A DNA stretch of 7,444 bases, from assembly GCA_041580375.1 (NCBI GenBank), contig JBFGDZ010000168.1:1-7444 (forward strand). The letters are read 5' to 3'. Shown here one piece after another: positions 1 through 5,511 of the stretch (positions within the stretch are counted from its first letter, which is position 1; each line of letters begins with the position of its first letter). Source of the DNA: JAPUIN01 sp041580375. GTDB taxonomy: Bacteria > Acidobacteriota > Polarisedimenticolia > Gp22-AA2. The notes beneath the pieces were generated by a model. It was not told where the DNA came from. It did not search any database and saw only the letters and a list, made by a program, of their open reading frames with translations. The position numbers and the translations under genes are program-made.

Positions 1-187
1 ACAGCGCGAGCACGGGATAGACGGCCAGCGTTGCGAGGATCGGGAGCAGGATCCGGCCGCCGGCCCAAGAGCCCAGAACCACCGCGAGCGGCGCGAGAAC
101 CGCCGGCAGGACGATCAGCCCCCATCGAGCGGGCCGGACGGCGGCCCGCGGGGGACCGGGTCCGCGTTCTCGCGGTGCGGACATCAT
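1..187 (-). CDS. Membrane protein, N-terminal part only (runs off left edge)
   Basis: Only the first 62 codons are in the window, so the function is not recognised. The start codon overlaps the stop of the upstream PfkB kinase gene in an ATGA arrangement, with a second in-frame ATG immediately after, so either methionine could be used. The first 20 or so residues are rich in Pro, Arg and Ala and look cytoplasmic. They are followed by two hydrophobic stretches, about residues 23-42 and 45-62, separated by a short Gly-Gly-Arg turn. This is the pattern of a multi-pass inner-membrane protein. The overlap makes it the last visible gene of the operon running from 3178, and implies translational coupling to the kinase. 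The ORF is open to the window edge. I am confident it is a gene but not what it does. Confidence 0.65.
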   Translation of the reverse strand, partial: MMSAPRERGPGPPRAAVRPARWGLIVLPAVLAPLAVVLGSWAGGRILLPILATLAVYPVLAL

Positions 188-1101
188 CGGCCGGGCCGTG
201 AATCCTCGACGCTCAGGAAGGTCCTCAGGTCGCGGGCACGCTCCTCGATCGCCTCGAGGGTGACCGCGGCGAGGCGCCTGAGACTGAAATCCTCGACGCA
301 GAACGAGGCCATCACGCTCCCGTAGATCGTCGCCCGCCGCAGGGCGGCACCGTCGCGCTCCTTTTCGCGGGCCAGATAACCCATGAACCCGCCCGCGAAG
401 CTGTCGCCCGCGCCGGTCGGATCGACGGGCCGCTCCACCGGGTAGGCCGGCACGGCGAAATAGCGCCCCCCGGAGAACAGCGCCGCGCCGTACTCCCCGC
501 GCTTGACCACCAGGAAGCTCGGGCCGAGGGCCAGCAGGCGCCGCGCGGCCACGACCGTGTTGAACTCCCCCGCCAGCTGGCGCGCCTCCGCGTCGTTGAT
601 CATGAGACCGTCCACCGAGGTCAGCAGGCTCTTGAGGCTGGCGGTCTTGTTCTCGATCCAGTGGTTCATGGTGTCGCAGGCGGTGAAGGCGGGCTTCACC
701 TGCTGCAGGACCCCCGCCTGCAGGTCGGGATCGATGTTTCCGAGGAACAGATTGGGCGCGCCGCGATCGGCCGGGGTGATCTTCGGCTGGAAGGTCTCGA
801 ACACGTTGAGCTGGAGATCCAGGGTTCTCCGCTCGTTCAGATCATCCGAGTACTCGCCCGACCATCGGAAGGTCCGGCCCGGACACACCTCCAGCCCCGC
901 GACGTCGATGCCCCTCGCGCGCAGCAGCCGAACCGGCTCCTCTCCGAAATCCTGGCCCACCGGCGCGATCATGCGGACCGGCGTAAAGTACGACGCGGCG
1001 ACGGCGCAATAGATCGCCGAGCCGCCCAGGACCTCGCGGGCCTCGCCGTACGGCGTCCTGACGGTGTCGAAGGCGACCGAACCGATGACGAGCAGCGACA
1101 T
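184..1101 (-). CDS. PfkB-family (ribokinase-like) carbohydrate or nucleoside kinase
   Basis: A 305-aa protein with the full PfkB/ribokinase fold signature. An N-terminal Gly-Gly substrate-binding motif lies at residues 26-27 (LGGSAIYCAVAA). A conserved N-D-x-E-A segment lies at 169-173, a VVKRGEYGA strand-turn at 198-206, and the ATP-binding/catalytic signature DPTGAGDSFAGGF at 227-239, with D233 of GAGD as the expected catalytic base. The family transfers phosphate from ATP (sometimes ADP) to a hydroxyl of a sugar or nucleoside; specificity cannot be read from the motifs. The length is normal. The gene starts 3 nt after the MTAP stop and its stop overlaps the next gene's ATG, so all three are probably translated from one message. 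No strong Shine-Dalgarno is visible apart from a GAGG only one base from the ATG, consistent with coupling. Candidate substrates given the context are adenosine, ribose 1-phosphate or a methylthioribose derivative; this is inference. Confidence 0.93.
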   Translation of the reverse strand: MSLLVIGSVAFDTVRTPYGEAREVLGGSAIYCAVAASYFTPVRMIAPVGQDFGEEPVRLLRARGIDVAGLEVCPGRTFRWSGEYSDDLNERRTLDLQLNVFETFQPKITPADRGAPNLFLGNIDPDLQAGVLQQVKPAFTACDTMNHWIENKTASLKSLLTSVDGLMINDAEARQLAGEFNTVVAARRLLALGPSFLVVKRGEYGAALFSGGRYFAVPAYPVERPVDPTGAGDSFAGGFMGYLAREKERDGAALRRATIYGSVMASFCVEDFSLRRLAAVTLEAIEERARDLRTFLSVEDSRPGR

Positions 1102-1104
1102 GCC

Positions 1105-1989
1105 TCAATCCAGACGTGATCCCGCGATGAGCCTCAGGCGCTTGCGCGCGCCGGCGGGGATGCGGGATCGTTCCGTCAGTATGGCGTTCTCGAGCGCTCG
1201 CCCGCATGCGCACGACCGCCCCTCGGGAAGAACCGCGGCGGCGCCCTCGAGGATCGCCTCGGCCGTCCGGGCGTTGTCCTTGAGCCGGGCCACCACCTCC
1301 TCGACGGTGACAGGATGATCCTCCTCACGCCAGCAGTCGTAATCGGTGACCATGGCGACCGTGGCGTAGCAGAGGCCCGCCTCGCGCGCCAGCCGCGCCT
1401 CCTGCATGTTGGTCATTCCGATCACGTCGACCTCCCAGGAACGATAGAGACGCGACTCCGCCCGGGTCGAGAACTGGGGCCCCTCGATGCAGAGGTACAC
1501 GCCCCCCCGGTGCACGCGCGCGCCGCCGCCGGCGGCGGCCGCGGCGAGCGCGTCCACCAGGACGGGACAGACCGGGTCCGCGAGCGAAACGTGCGCGACG
1601 ACGCCGTCACCGAAGAATGTCCCCGCGCGGAGTCTCGTCCAGTCGATGAACTGATCCGGGAGGACGACGTCCAGAGGACGCAGATCGTCCTTCATGCTGC
1701 CGACGGCGCTCACGGACACGAGCCGATCCACGCCGAGAGACTTGAAACCGTAGATGTTCGCGCGGAAATTGATCTCCGACGGCAGGAGGCGATGGCCCCG
1801 TCCGTGGCGCGCCAGGAAGATCGTCTCGCGATCGCCGATCCGGCCGCGCACATACGCGTCCGACGGCTCGCCGAACGGAGTGTCGACCGTTTCCTCGCGC
1901 GGGTTTTTGAGAGCGGCCATCCGGTACAGACCGCTTCCCCCGATCACGACCAAAGCCGCCAAGGATGGGCCCTCCGGAAGGGGGCGCAT
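1105..1989 (-). CDS. mtnP: S-methyl-5'-thioadenosine phosphorylase (MTAP)
   Basis: A 294-aa member of purine nucleoside phosphorylase family 2. It cleaves methylthioadenosine with phosphate to adenine and 5-methylthioribose 1-phosphate in the cytoplasm, the first step of methionine salvage. Visible motifs are the N-terminal phosphate loop GGSGLY (17-22), the phosphate-binding RHGRGH (61-66), SAVGS (94-98), DQFIDWT (112-118), IEGPQFSTRAES (168-179), GMTNMQE (191-197) and VTDYDCW (214-220). Asp216 and Asp218 in the last motif are the residues that select a 6-amino purine in MTAP, where inosine/guanosine phosphorylases have Asn; this argues against plain PNP or methylthioinosine phosphorylase. 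The C-terminal CACGRAL tail is common in bacterial forms. The same frame stays open far upstream, but that part is antisense-like shadow over the patatin gene. The ATG at 1989 was chosen. A TTG at 1962, seven bases after a GGAGGG, is a real alternative and would start nearer to where family members usually begin. Confidence 0.93.
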   Translation of the reverse strand: MRPLPEGPSLAALVVIGGSGLYRMAALKNPREETVDTPFGEPSDAYVRGRIGDRETIFLARHGRGHRLLPSEINFRANIYGFKSLGVDRLVSVSAVGSMKDDLRPLDVVLPDQFIDWTRLRAGTFFGDGVVAHVSLADPVCPVLVDALAAAAAGGGARVHRGGVYLCIEGPQFSTRAESRLYRSWEVDVIGMTNMQEARLAREAGLCYATVAMVTDYDCWREEDHPVTVEEVVARLKDNARTAEAILEGAAAVLPEGRSCACGRALENAILTERSRIPAGARKRLRLIAGSRLD

Positions 1990-1993
1990 GCTA

Positions 1994-2013
1994 ACACCCG
2001 GTCCTCCGGGTGT
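1994..2013 (-). promoter_or_regulatory. Perfect hairpin over the MTAP ribosome-binding region
   Basis: An 8-bp perfect inverted repeat (ACACCCGG and CCGGGTGT) with a 4-nt AGGA loop on the minus-strand transcript. It starts on the last base of the patatin stop codon and ends 4 nt before the MTAP ATG. The only good Shine-Dalgarno-like bases, GGAGGA, lie in the loop and the adjoining stem, 12 nt from the ATG. No U-run follows, so it does not look like a classical terminator. It may modulate ribosome loading on MTAP or coupling with the patatin gene; the structure is seen, the function is inferred. Confidence 0.5.
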
Positions 2014-2864
2014 CAAGGAATCCGGGCGGCCCCGGACGCGGGCGGCCCCCACGATCGGATCCGCTCGAGGCTGCCCGCGTCCAGAGCGTCCTCCCCGGCG
2101 TCGGACAGACGATCGACGTCCGATGGTCGCGGGACGAGGACCCCGGTGCCGCGGACCCGGGGCCGCAGAAGCACGAGGCGATCGCCGCACGCGCGTTCCA
2201 GGTGATCCCAGTACGAGCGGCGCGCCTGCCTCAGACAGACTCGCATCGACAGGTCCACCGCGATCACGCGATCGGCGTGGACCGGCGGCGCGAAAGCCCG
2301 CTCGACAGGGACGGCCGTGAGCCATCCGGCGTCGCTGAGCCACAGCGGCCGGCCGTCCGCCACGACGCGGGCCGGCGGAAAGAGGCCGGGAATGGCCGCT
2401 GACGCGGCGACGGCCGTGCGCAGCGGGATTGGGGCCGCGCGTCCTGGCCCGCCGTAGAGGAGTACCTCGCGGCGGGATCGCCAGTCGAACGTGAGGACGC
2501 CGAGACCGGCCAGTCCCGGGCGGAGACTCCCGAACGAAGCCTCCCCGAGCCGGCGCAGATGTCCCGGGATCGGACCCGAGCGCTTCTGCGCCGCGCGGGA
2601 CAGGAACGGCAAACGCCAGCGGGAGAGCGCGTACGCCATCAGGCTCCCCGGGGTGAGATCCCGCGCGGCCGCGATCATCTCCCCGGGACTCATGCCTGCC
2701 GCCGCGTAGAGCGATCCGACGATCGCGCCGACGCTGCATCCGATGAGAGCGTGGAAGGGCACCCGCTCCGCGAGCAGCCGGCGCAGCACGGCGGCATGCG
2801 CCACGCCGCGGGCGCCTCCCGCCCCCAGCACCAGTGCGACGCGCGGCGCCGGCTTCGCCGTCAC
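2013..2864 (-). CDS. Patatin-like phospholipase / acyl hydrolase (RssA/YchK-like)
   Basis: A 283-aa protein that is essentially a single patatin domain. The oxyanion-hole glycine motif GAGGARG is at residues 14-20, the nucleophile elbow G-C-S-V-G is at 42-46 with Ser44, and the dyad aspartate is Asp178 in S-D-A-G. Most relatives have D-G-G or D-G-A, so the Ala after Asp is a mild variant. Patatin domains use a Ser-Asp dyad to hydrolyse fatty acyl esters of phospholipids or other lipids. No signal peptide or membrane segment is visible, so it is probably cytoplasmic or membrane-peripheral. The GTG start at 2864 was chosen because it overlaps the upstream stop as GTGA and sits 8 residues before the conserved first strand. 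The same frame is open to 3290, but that part is shadow over the upstream gene. There is no clear ribosome-binding site, consistent with translational coupling. The lipid substrate is unknown. Confidence 0.88.
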   Translation of the reverse strand: MTAKPAPRVALVLGAGGARGVAHAAVLRRLLAERVPFHALIGCSVGAIVGSLYAAAGMSPGEMIAAARDLTPGSLMAYALSRWRLPFLSRAAQKRSGPIPGHLRRLGEASFGSLRPGLAGLGVLTFDWRSRREVLLYGGPGRAAPIPLRTAVAASAAIPGLFPPARVVADGRPLWLSDAGWLTAVPVERAFAPPVHADRVIAVDLSMRVCLRQARRSYWDHLERACGDRLVLLRPRVRGTGVLVPRPSDVDRLSDAGEDALDAGSLERIRSWGPPASGAARIP

Positions 2865-3178
2865 GTAGCGAAGGGTCGATCCATGCGGATCAGTCTGCGC
2901 GCTTCGCCCCGAGCGCCGAGTCGGCCGATCACCTCGAGGCTGCGATCCTTGGACGACAGCGTCAGGACCAGCGCGGCCGACGAATCCCGACGCGCGCCGG
3001 CCCGGGGCTTCAGGAGTCCCGGGATGGCGCGCTCCACGGCGCGCGCGCGGCGGCGCGCCTCCAGAGCCCGGAAGCCGTGCTCGCGGAGAAAATGGAAGCA
3101 GACGCGGCGGGCCAGACGCGCCAGCCCCGCATCGGGGGGCATGGTCAGAACCAGTCTCTCGGCACGCCTCGATGACAC
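2861..3178 (-). CDS. Small protein of unknown function, faintly RsbW-like (first gene of leftward operon)
   Basis: A 105-aa basic protein. The GTG start at 3178 is supported by a strong GGGAGG six bases upstream, and the stop overlaps the patatin GTG start (GTGA), so this is very likely a real gene. The first part (about 9-50) reads as a strand, LVLTMPP, then an Arg-rich helical region, LARLARRVCFHFLREHG followed by ARRRARAVERA. A strand pair follows at about 69-85 (ALVLTLSSKD, then SLEVIGRL). That order resembles the N-terminal half of RsbW/SpoIIAB-type serine kinase (GHKL ATPase) anti-sigma factors. However, the N-box Glu/Asn/His residues and the glycine-rich ATP-lid motifs are absent, so if related it would not bind ATP in the usual way. 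I regard the resemblance as weak and the function as unknown. It leads the operon from the promoter candidate at 3235-3263. Confidence 0.72.
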   Translation of the reverse strand: MSSRRAERLVLTMPPDAGLARLARRVCFHFLREHGFRALEARRRARAVERAIPGLLKPRAGARRDSSAALVLTLSSKDRSLEVIGRLGARGEARRLIRMDRPFAT

Positions 3179-3184
3179 GAGGAT

Positions 3185-3190
3185 CCTCCC
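3185..3190 (-). promoter_or_regulatory. Ribosome-binding site for the 105-aa gene
   Basis: GGGAGG on the minus strand, separated by six bases (ATCCTC) from the GTG at 3178. It is the clearest Shine-Dalgarno in the window and decides that start codon over downstream alternatives. Confidence 0.75.
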
Positions 3191-3234
3191 GGGCGCCGGG
3201 CCGGATCGCCCCTCCTGTGAACGGTTTGAGGCCG

Positions 3235-3263
3235 ATCTTAGGGGGCCCCCGGGCCCCTGTCAA
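3235..3263 (-). promoter_or_regulatory. Candidate sigma70-type promoter for the leftward operon
   Basis: On the minus strand a perfect -35 TTGACA (3263-3258) is followed by a 17-bp spacer and TAAGAT (3240-3235), 4 of 6 matches to TATAAT. Transcription would begin near 3228, leaving a leader of about 50 nt before the GTG at 3178. The spacer consists only of G and C and contains the perfect palindrome GGGGGCCCCC next to GGGCCC, which might hinder melting or bind a regulator. Predicted from sequence only; the organism's sigma-factor preferences are unknown. Confidence 0.5.
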
Positions 3264-3268
3264 CGGCC

Positions 3269-3297
3269 TTGCACAACCCACCCGAGGCACCTAGATT
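3269..3297 (+). promoter_or_regulatory. Weak candidate promoter for the diguanylate cyclase gene
   Basis: TTGCAC (3269-3274) and TAGATT (3292-3297) are separated by 17 bp, giving 3/6 and 4/6 consensus matches. This would start transcription around 3304, about 23 nt before the GTG at 3327. It lies 5 bp from the oppositely oriented -35 box of the leftward promoter candidate, so the two would be back to back. The -35 match is poor and this could be chance, although the AT-rich patch at 3292-3300 stands out in this GC-rich sequence. Confidence 0.35.
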
Positions 3298-3326
3298 TTT
3301 GGAGATCAAGGATTTAGGGGGGAGGT

Positions 3327-5144
3327 GTGCCGGTAGCACGCGAGGTGCGCGGGCGGGATCGGGGGCCGACCCCGGAGGAACGCCGGGGAAGCCGGGTGCG
3401 TCTGTACGCCTACGCTCTGGGTCTGTGCGCCACGTTCTTCGTCGTCTGGCGTGTCTATCTCGCGCGCGAGCTGCTGCAGAGCCAGATCCTCTCCGTGTCG
3501 GTCTTCTCCCTATTCATCGGGCTGGCCTGGTACTTCAGCTTCTCCATCTTCCCCCGCGCCAGCCTCTCGATCTCGCTCGACATGGCCTATCTGCTCACCG
3601 CCCTGTGCGTCCTGCCGAGGCCGCTTCCTCTCGCGGTGGCGCTGGCGGGAGCGGCGCTCGGCTGTCATCTGAGGGCGCGCGACTCCCATCACCGGCAGAA
3701 CCCGTTCCTCGAGGTCCTGGGGCTCAATATCGGCGGTCTCGTCCTCGTCACCATCACGGGCCAGTGGGTCTCCATCCTGATGGCCGAGCACTGGCAGTTC
3801 CGAACCCTGACCTGGTGGACCGTGGGGTGCGTGGGCGCGCTGTTCCTCGTCTACAACGTCATCAACCTCGGCGTCATGTCGGTGGCGGTGGCGCTGAAGG
3901 GCGAGCCTCTGATGCCGTACCTGGCGCAGTATCTGCGTTACATGCCGACGCTCGAGATCTTCACCATCCCGCTCTGTCTCGGCCTGGCTCTCCTGTACAC
4001 GGCATCCGGCGTCTGGGGGTTTCTCACCCTGGCCGCCACGATCCTCCTGGCCAGCGGTCTGCTCAAACGGCTGAACAAGGCGAGGACGGATCTGAGCGCG
4101 GCCAACGATCAGCTGCGCACGCGCTCGCGGGAGCTCCGCATCCTGAACACGATCGGCCGCGAGATCAGCCAATCGTTGAATCCGTGGATCGTCGTCTCCC
4201 GGATCAGCTCGCACGTGCAGCGCATCCTCGACGCGCCGTTCCTGTTTCTCTCGCTCTACCACCCCGGCCCCACCGAGTTCTACACCGAGTTCCTCGCCCG
4301 GGAAGGGGAGCTCCTGCCCAAGCCGGATCGCGAGCTGGGCAAGGGGTTCACGACCTGGATGGTCGAGGCGCGGCGCCCCATCCTGGTGGACGACCTGCAG
4401 GTGGATCGGGACTCCCTGGCCTGCGCGCCCCTGATCCTCGATTCGTCCGTCCGATCGATCCTGGCCGCGCCGCTGATCGTGAAGCAGGAGGCGGTCGGCG
4501 TCCTCTGCGTGCAGAGCCCCCGCTCCGGGGCGTACACCATCGACCAGCTGTCGGTGTTCACGACCATCGCGCAGCAGGGCGCGGTCGCGATCGAAAACGC
4601 CCGCAATTACGAGCTCGCCACGGTCGACCAGCTCACCTCGCTGTATTTGCGCGACTACTTCTACCGCAAGCTGTCGGAGGAGCAGGTGCGGGCCCGGCGG
4701 TACGGCAGCACGTTCGCCGTCCTGATGCTCGACATCGACAGCTTCAAGGAGATCAACGATCGCCTGGGGCATCTGGCGGGCGATCGATACCTGCGGCGGG
4801 TCGGCAAGGTGATTCGGGAGAGCATGCGGGGTGCGGACGTCGCCTGCCGCTACGGCGGTGAGGAGTTCGCCATCCTCCTCCCGGAGACCGATCGCGAGGG
4901 CGCGGTGACCATCGCCGAGCGGATCCGCAAGAGGATCGGCCGGATGGAGGTGCCCGCGGGGGACGATCTCATGCGCACCACCCTCAGCGTCGGGATCGCG
5001 ACCTACCCGGCGGACTTTCCGGGCACCCTGAACGGTCTCCTGGATCGGGCCGATCAGACCCTCTACGCCGCCAAGGAGGCGGGCCGCAACCGCGTCCTCA
5101 CGAGCGACAAGGCGGAGGGACTGCCCGCCCGCCGCGCACGCTGA
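3327..5144 (+). CDS. Membrane-bound GAF-GGDEF diguanylate cyclase
   Basis: A 605-aa protein that makes cyclic di-GMP from two GTP. Residues 25-250 hold about seven hydrophobic segments (approximately 27-46, 52-76, 85-112, 128-152, 163-190, 210-225, 228-246), an integral-membrane sensory module of MASE-like type. A charged, coiled-coil-like linker (250-270) and a GAF domain (about 270-430) follow. The GGDEF domain covers about 434-593: DQLTSLYLR at 434-442, metal and substrate residues in LDIDSFKEIND (468-478) and GHLAGD (481-486), and the active-site GGEEF at 510-514. An inhibitory-site RxxD (RGAD, 501-504) lies exactly five residues upstream, so the enzyme should be active and product-inhibited. 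Leu replaces the usual Asn in the LYNR motif. The GTG at 3327 has GGGGGGAGG ending one base before it, too close for an ideal site; GTG codons at 3345 or 3396 are alternatives, and 3396 would begin just before the first membrane segment. Transcribed alone, divergent from the 105-aa gene and convergent with the 106-aa gene. Confidence 0.93.
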   Translation: MPVAREVRGRDRGPTPEERRGSRVRLYAYALGLCATFFVVWRVYLARELLQSQILSVSVFSLFIGLAWYFSFSIFPRASLSISLDMAYLLTALCVLPRPLPLAVALAGAALGCHLRARDSHHRQNPFLEVLGLNIGGLVLVTITGQWVSILMAEHWQFRTLTWWTVGCVGALFLVYNVINLGVMSVAVALKGEPLMPYLAQYLRYMPTLEIFTIPLCLGLALLYTASGVWGFLTLAATILLASGLLKRLNKARTDLSAANDQLRTRSRELRILNTIGREISQSLNPWIVVSRISSHVQRILDAPFLFLSLYHPGPTEFYTEFLAREGELLPKPDRELGKGFTTWMVEARRPILVDDLQVDRDSLACAPLILDSSVRSILAAPLIVKQEAVGVLCVQSPRSGAYTIDQLSVFTTIAQQGAVAIENARNYELATVDQLTSLYLRDYFYRKLSEEQVRARRYGSTFAVLMLDIDSFKEINDRLGHLAGDRYLRRVGKVIRESMRGADVACRYGGEEFAILLPETDREGAVTIAERIRKRIGRMEVPAGDDLMRTTLSVGIATYPADFPGTLNGLLDRADQTLYAAKEAGRNRVLTSDKAEGLPARRAR

Positions 5145-5162
5145 GCACCCGCGCGCGCCGCC

Positions 5163-5483
5163 TCACGTCTCCCCGCCGACGTAGTCGTGCAGACTTCTTC
5201 CGACGCGGCGTTCGAACTGCTCCGCCAGTGACGGCACGTCGCTGCCGGCCGAATCGACCAGGACCTTCTCGACGCGAAGGAGCGGATAGTAGACGGTCGA
5301 TAACGGAGCCCGGCTCCCGCCCCGGACGATCTCGCTCACCCACGCATCGAACGAGTTCAGGTCGAGGCCCTGGACGACCAGACCGGTCGCGTCCAGGTGG
5401 CGCACGATGCCCCAGAACCGTTCACGGGGATTCTGCAGATAGACGATGACGACGGCCGGCGGCCTGAGGAACGGGATCAGCAT
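5163..5483 (-). CDS. Conserved-looking hypothetical protein, 106 aa, downstream of scoB
   Basis: I do not recognise a named family. The protein is compact and mixed alpha/beta. A hydrophobic strand (AVVIVYLQNP, about 9-18) is followed by RFWGIVRHLDATGLVVQGLDL, split here as RFWGIVRHL and DATGLVVQGLDL (about 21-41), then an amphipathic FDAWVSEIV. After that come a YYPLLRVEKVLVD strand pair (about 67-79) and a helical C-terminus ending HDYVGGET. The alternating short strands suggest a small beta-barrel (SH3- or Sm-like), but this is speculation. There is no signal peptide or membrane segment. The ATG at 5483 is the first sensible start in frame; it lies 28 nt after the scoB stop, with only a poor GGGGGTG about 10 bases upstream. 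It is the last gene of the operon, and its stop is 18 nt from that of the convergent diguanylate cyclase gene. Coordinated position suggests a role linked to acyl-CoA catabolism. Confidence 0.72.
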   Translation of the reverse strand: MLIPFLRPPAVVIVYLQNPRERFWGIVRHLDATGLVVQGLDLNSFDAWVSEIVRGGSRAPLSTVYYPLLRVEKVLVDSAGSDVPSLAEQFERRVGRSLHDYVGGET

Positions 5484-5511
5484 GCGGCGCGCACCCCCGC
5501 CGGGCGCACCA

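Noticed and set aside
1315..2205. Plus-strand 296-codon open frame across MTAP
   Set aside because: His/Arg/Ala-rich reverse-frame shadow of a well-supported gene on the other strand.
1990..2739. N-terminal extension of the MTAP frame to 544 codons
   Set aside because: The extension overlaps the patatin gene, is low-complexity Arg/Gly/Pro sequence, and MTAP homologues do not have it.
3240..3258. GC palindrome as an intrinsic terminator
   Set aside because: It can fold, but no gene reads into it from either side and no T-run follows. It sits between promoter boxes, so a spacer or operator role is more sensible.
2865..3290. N-terminal extension of the patatin frame to 425 codons
   Set aside because: It overlaps the 105-aa gene, which has a strong ribosome-binding site; the patatin domain begins just after the GTG at 2864.
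3510..4772. Minus-strand 420-codon open frame antisense to the cyclase
   Set aside because: Composition heavy in Gln, Asp, Arg and His, typical of the reverse frame of a GC-rich membrane-protein gene; no recognisable domain or start signal.
3269..4861. Long plus-strand 530-codon open frame overlapping the cyclase gene
   Set aside because: Arg/Pro/Gly/Ala-rich translation with no family motif. The overlapping frame at 3327-5144 carries clear GAF and GGDEF motifs, so this is a GC-rich shadow.
5145..5162. Possible bidirectional terminator between the convergent genes
   Set aside because: Only 18 bases of GC alternation with no stem-loop followed by a T-run on either strand. Termination here may be Rho-dependent, but nothing in the sequence shows it.
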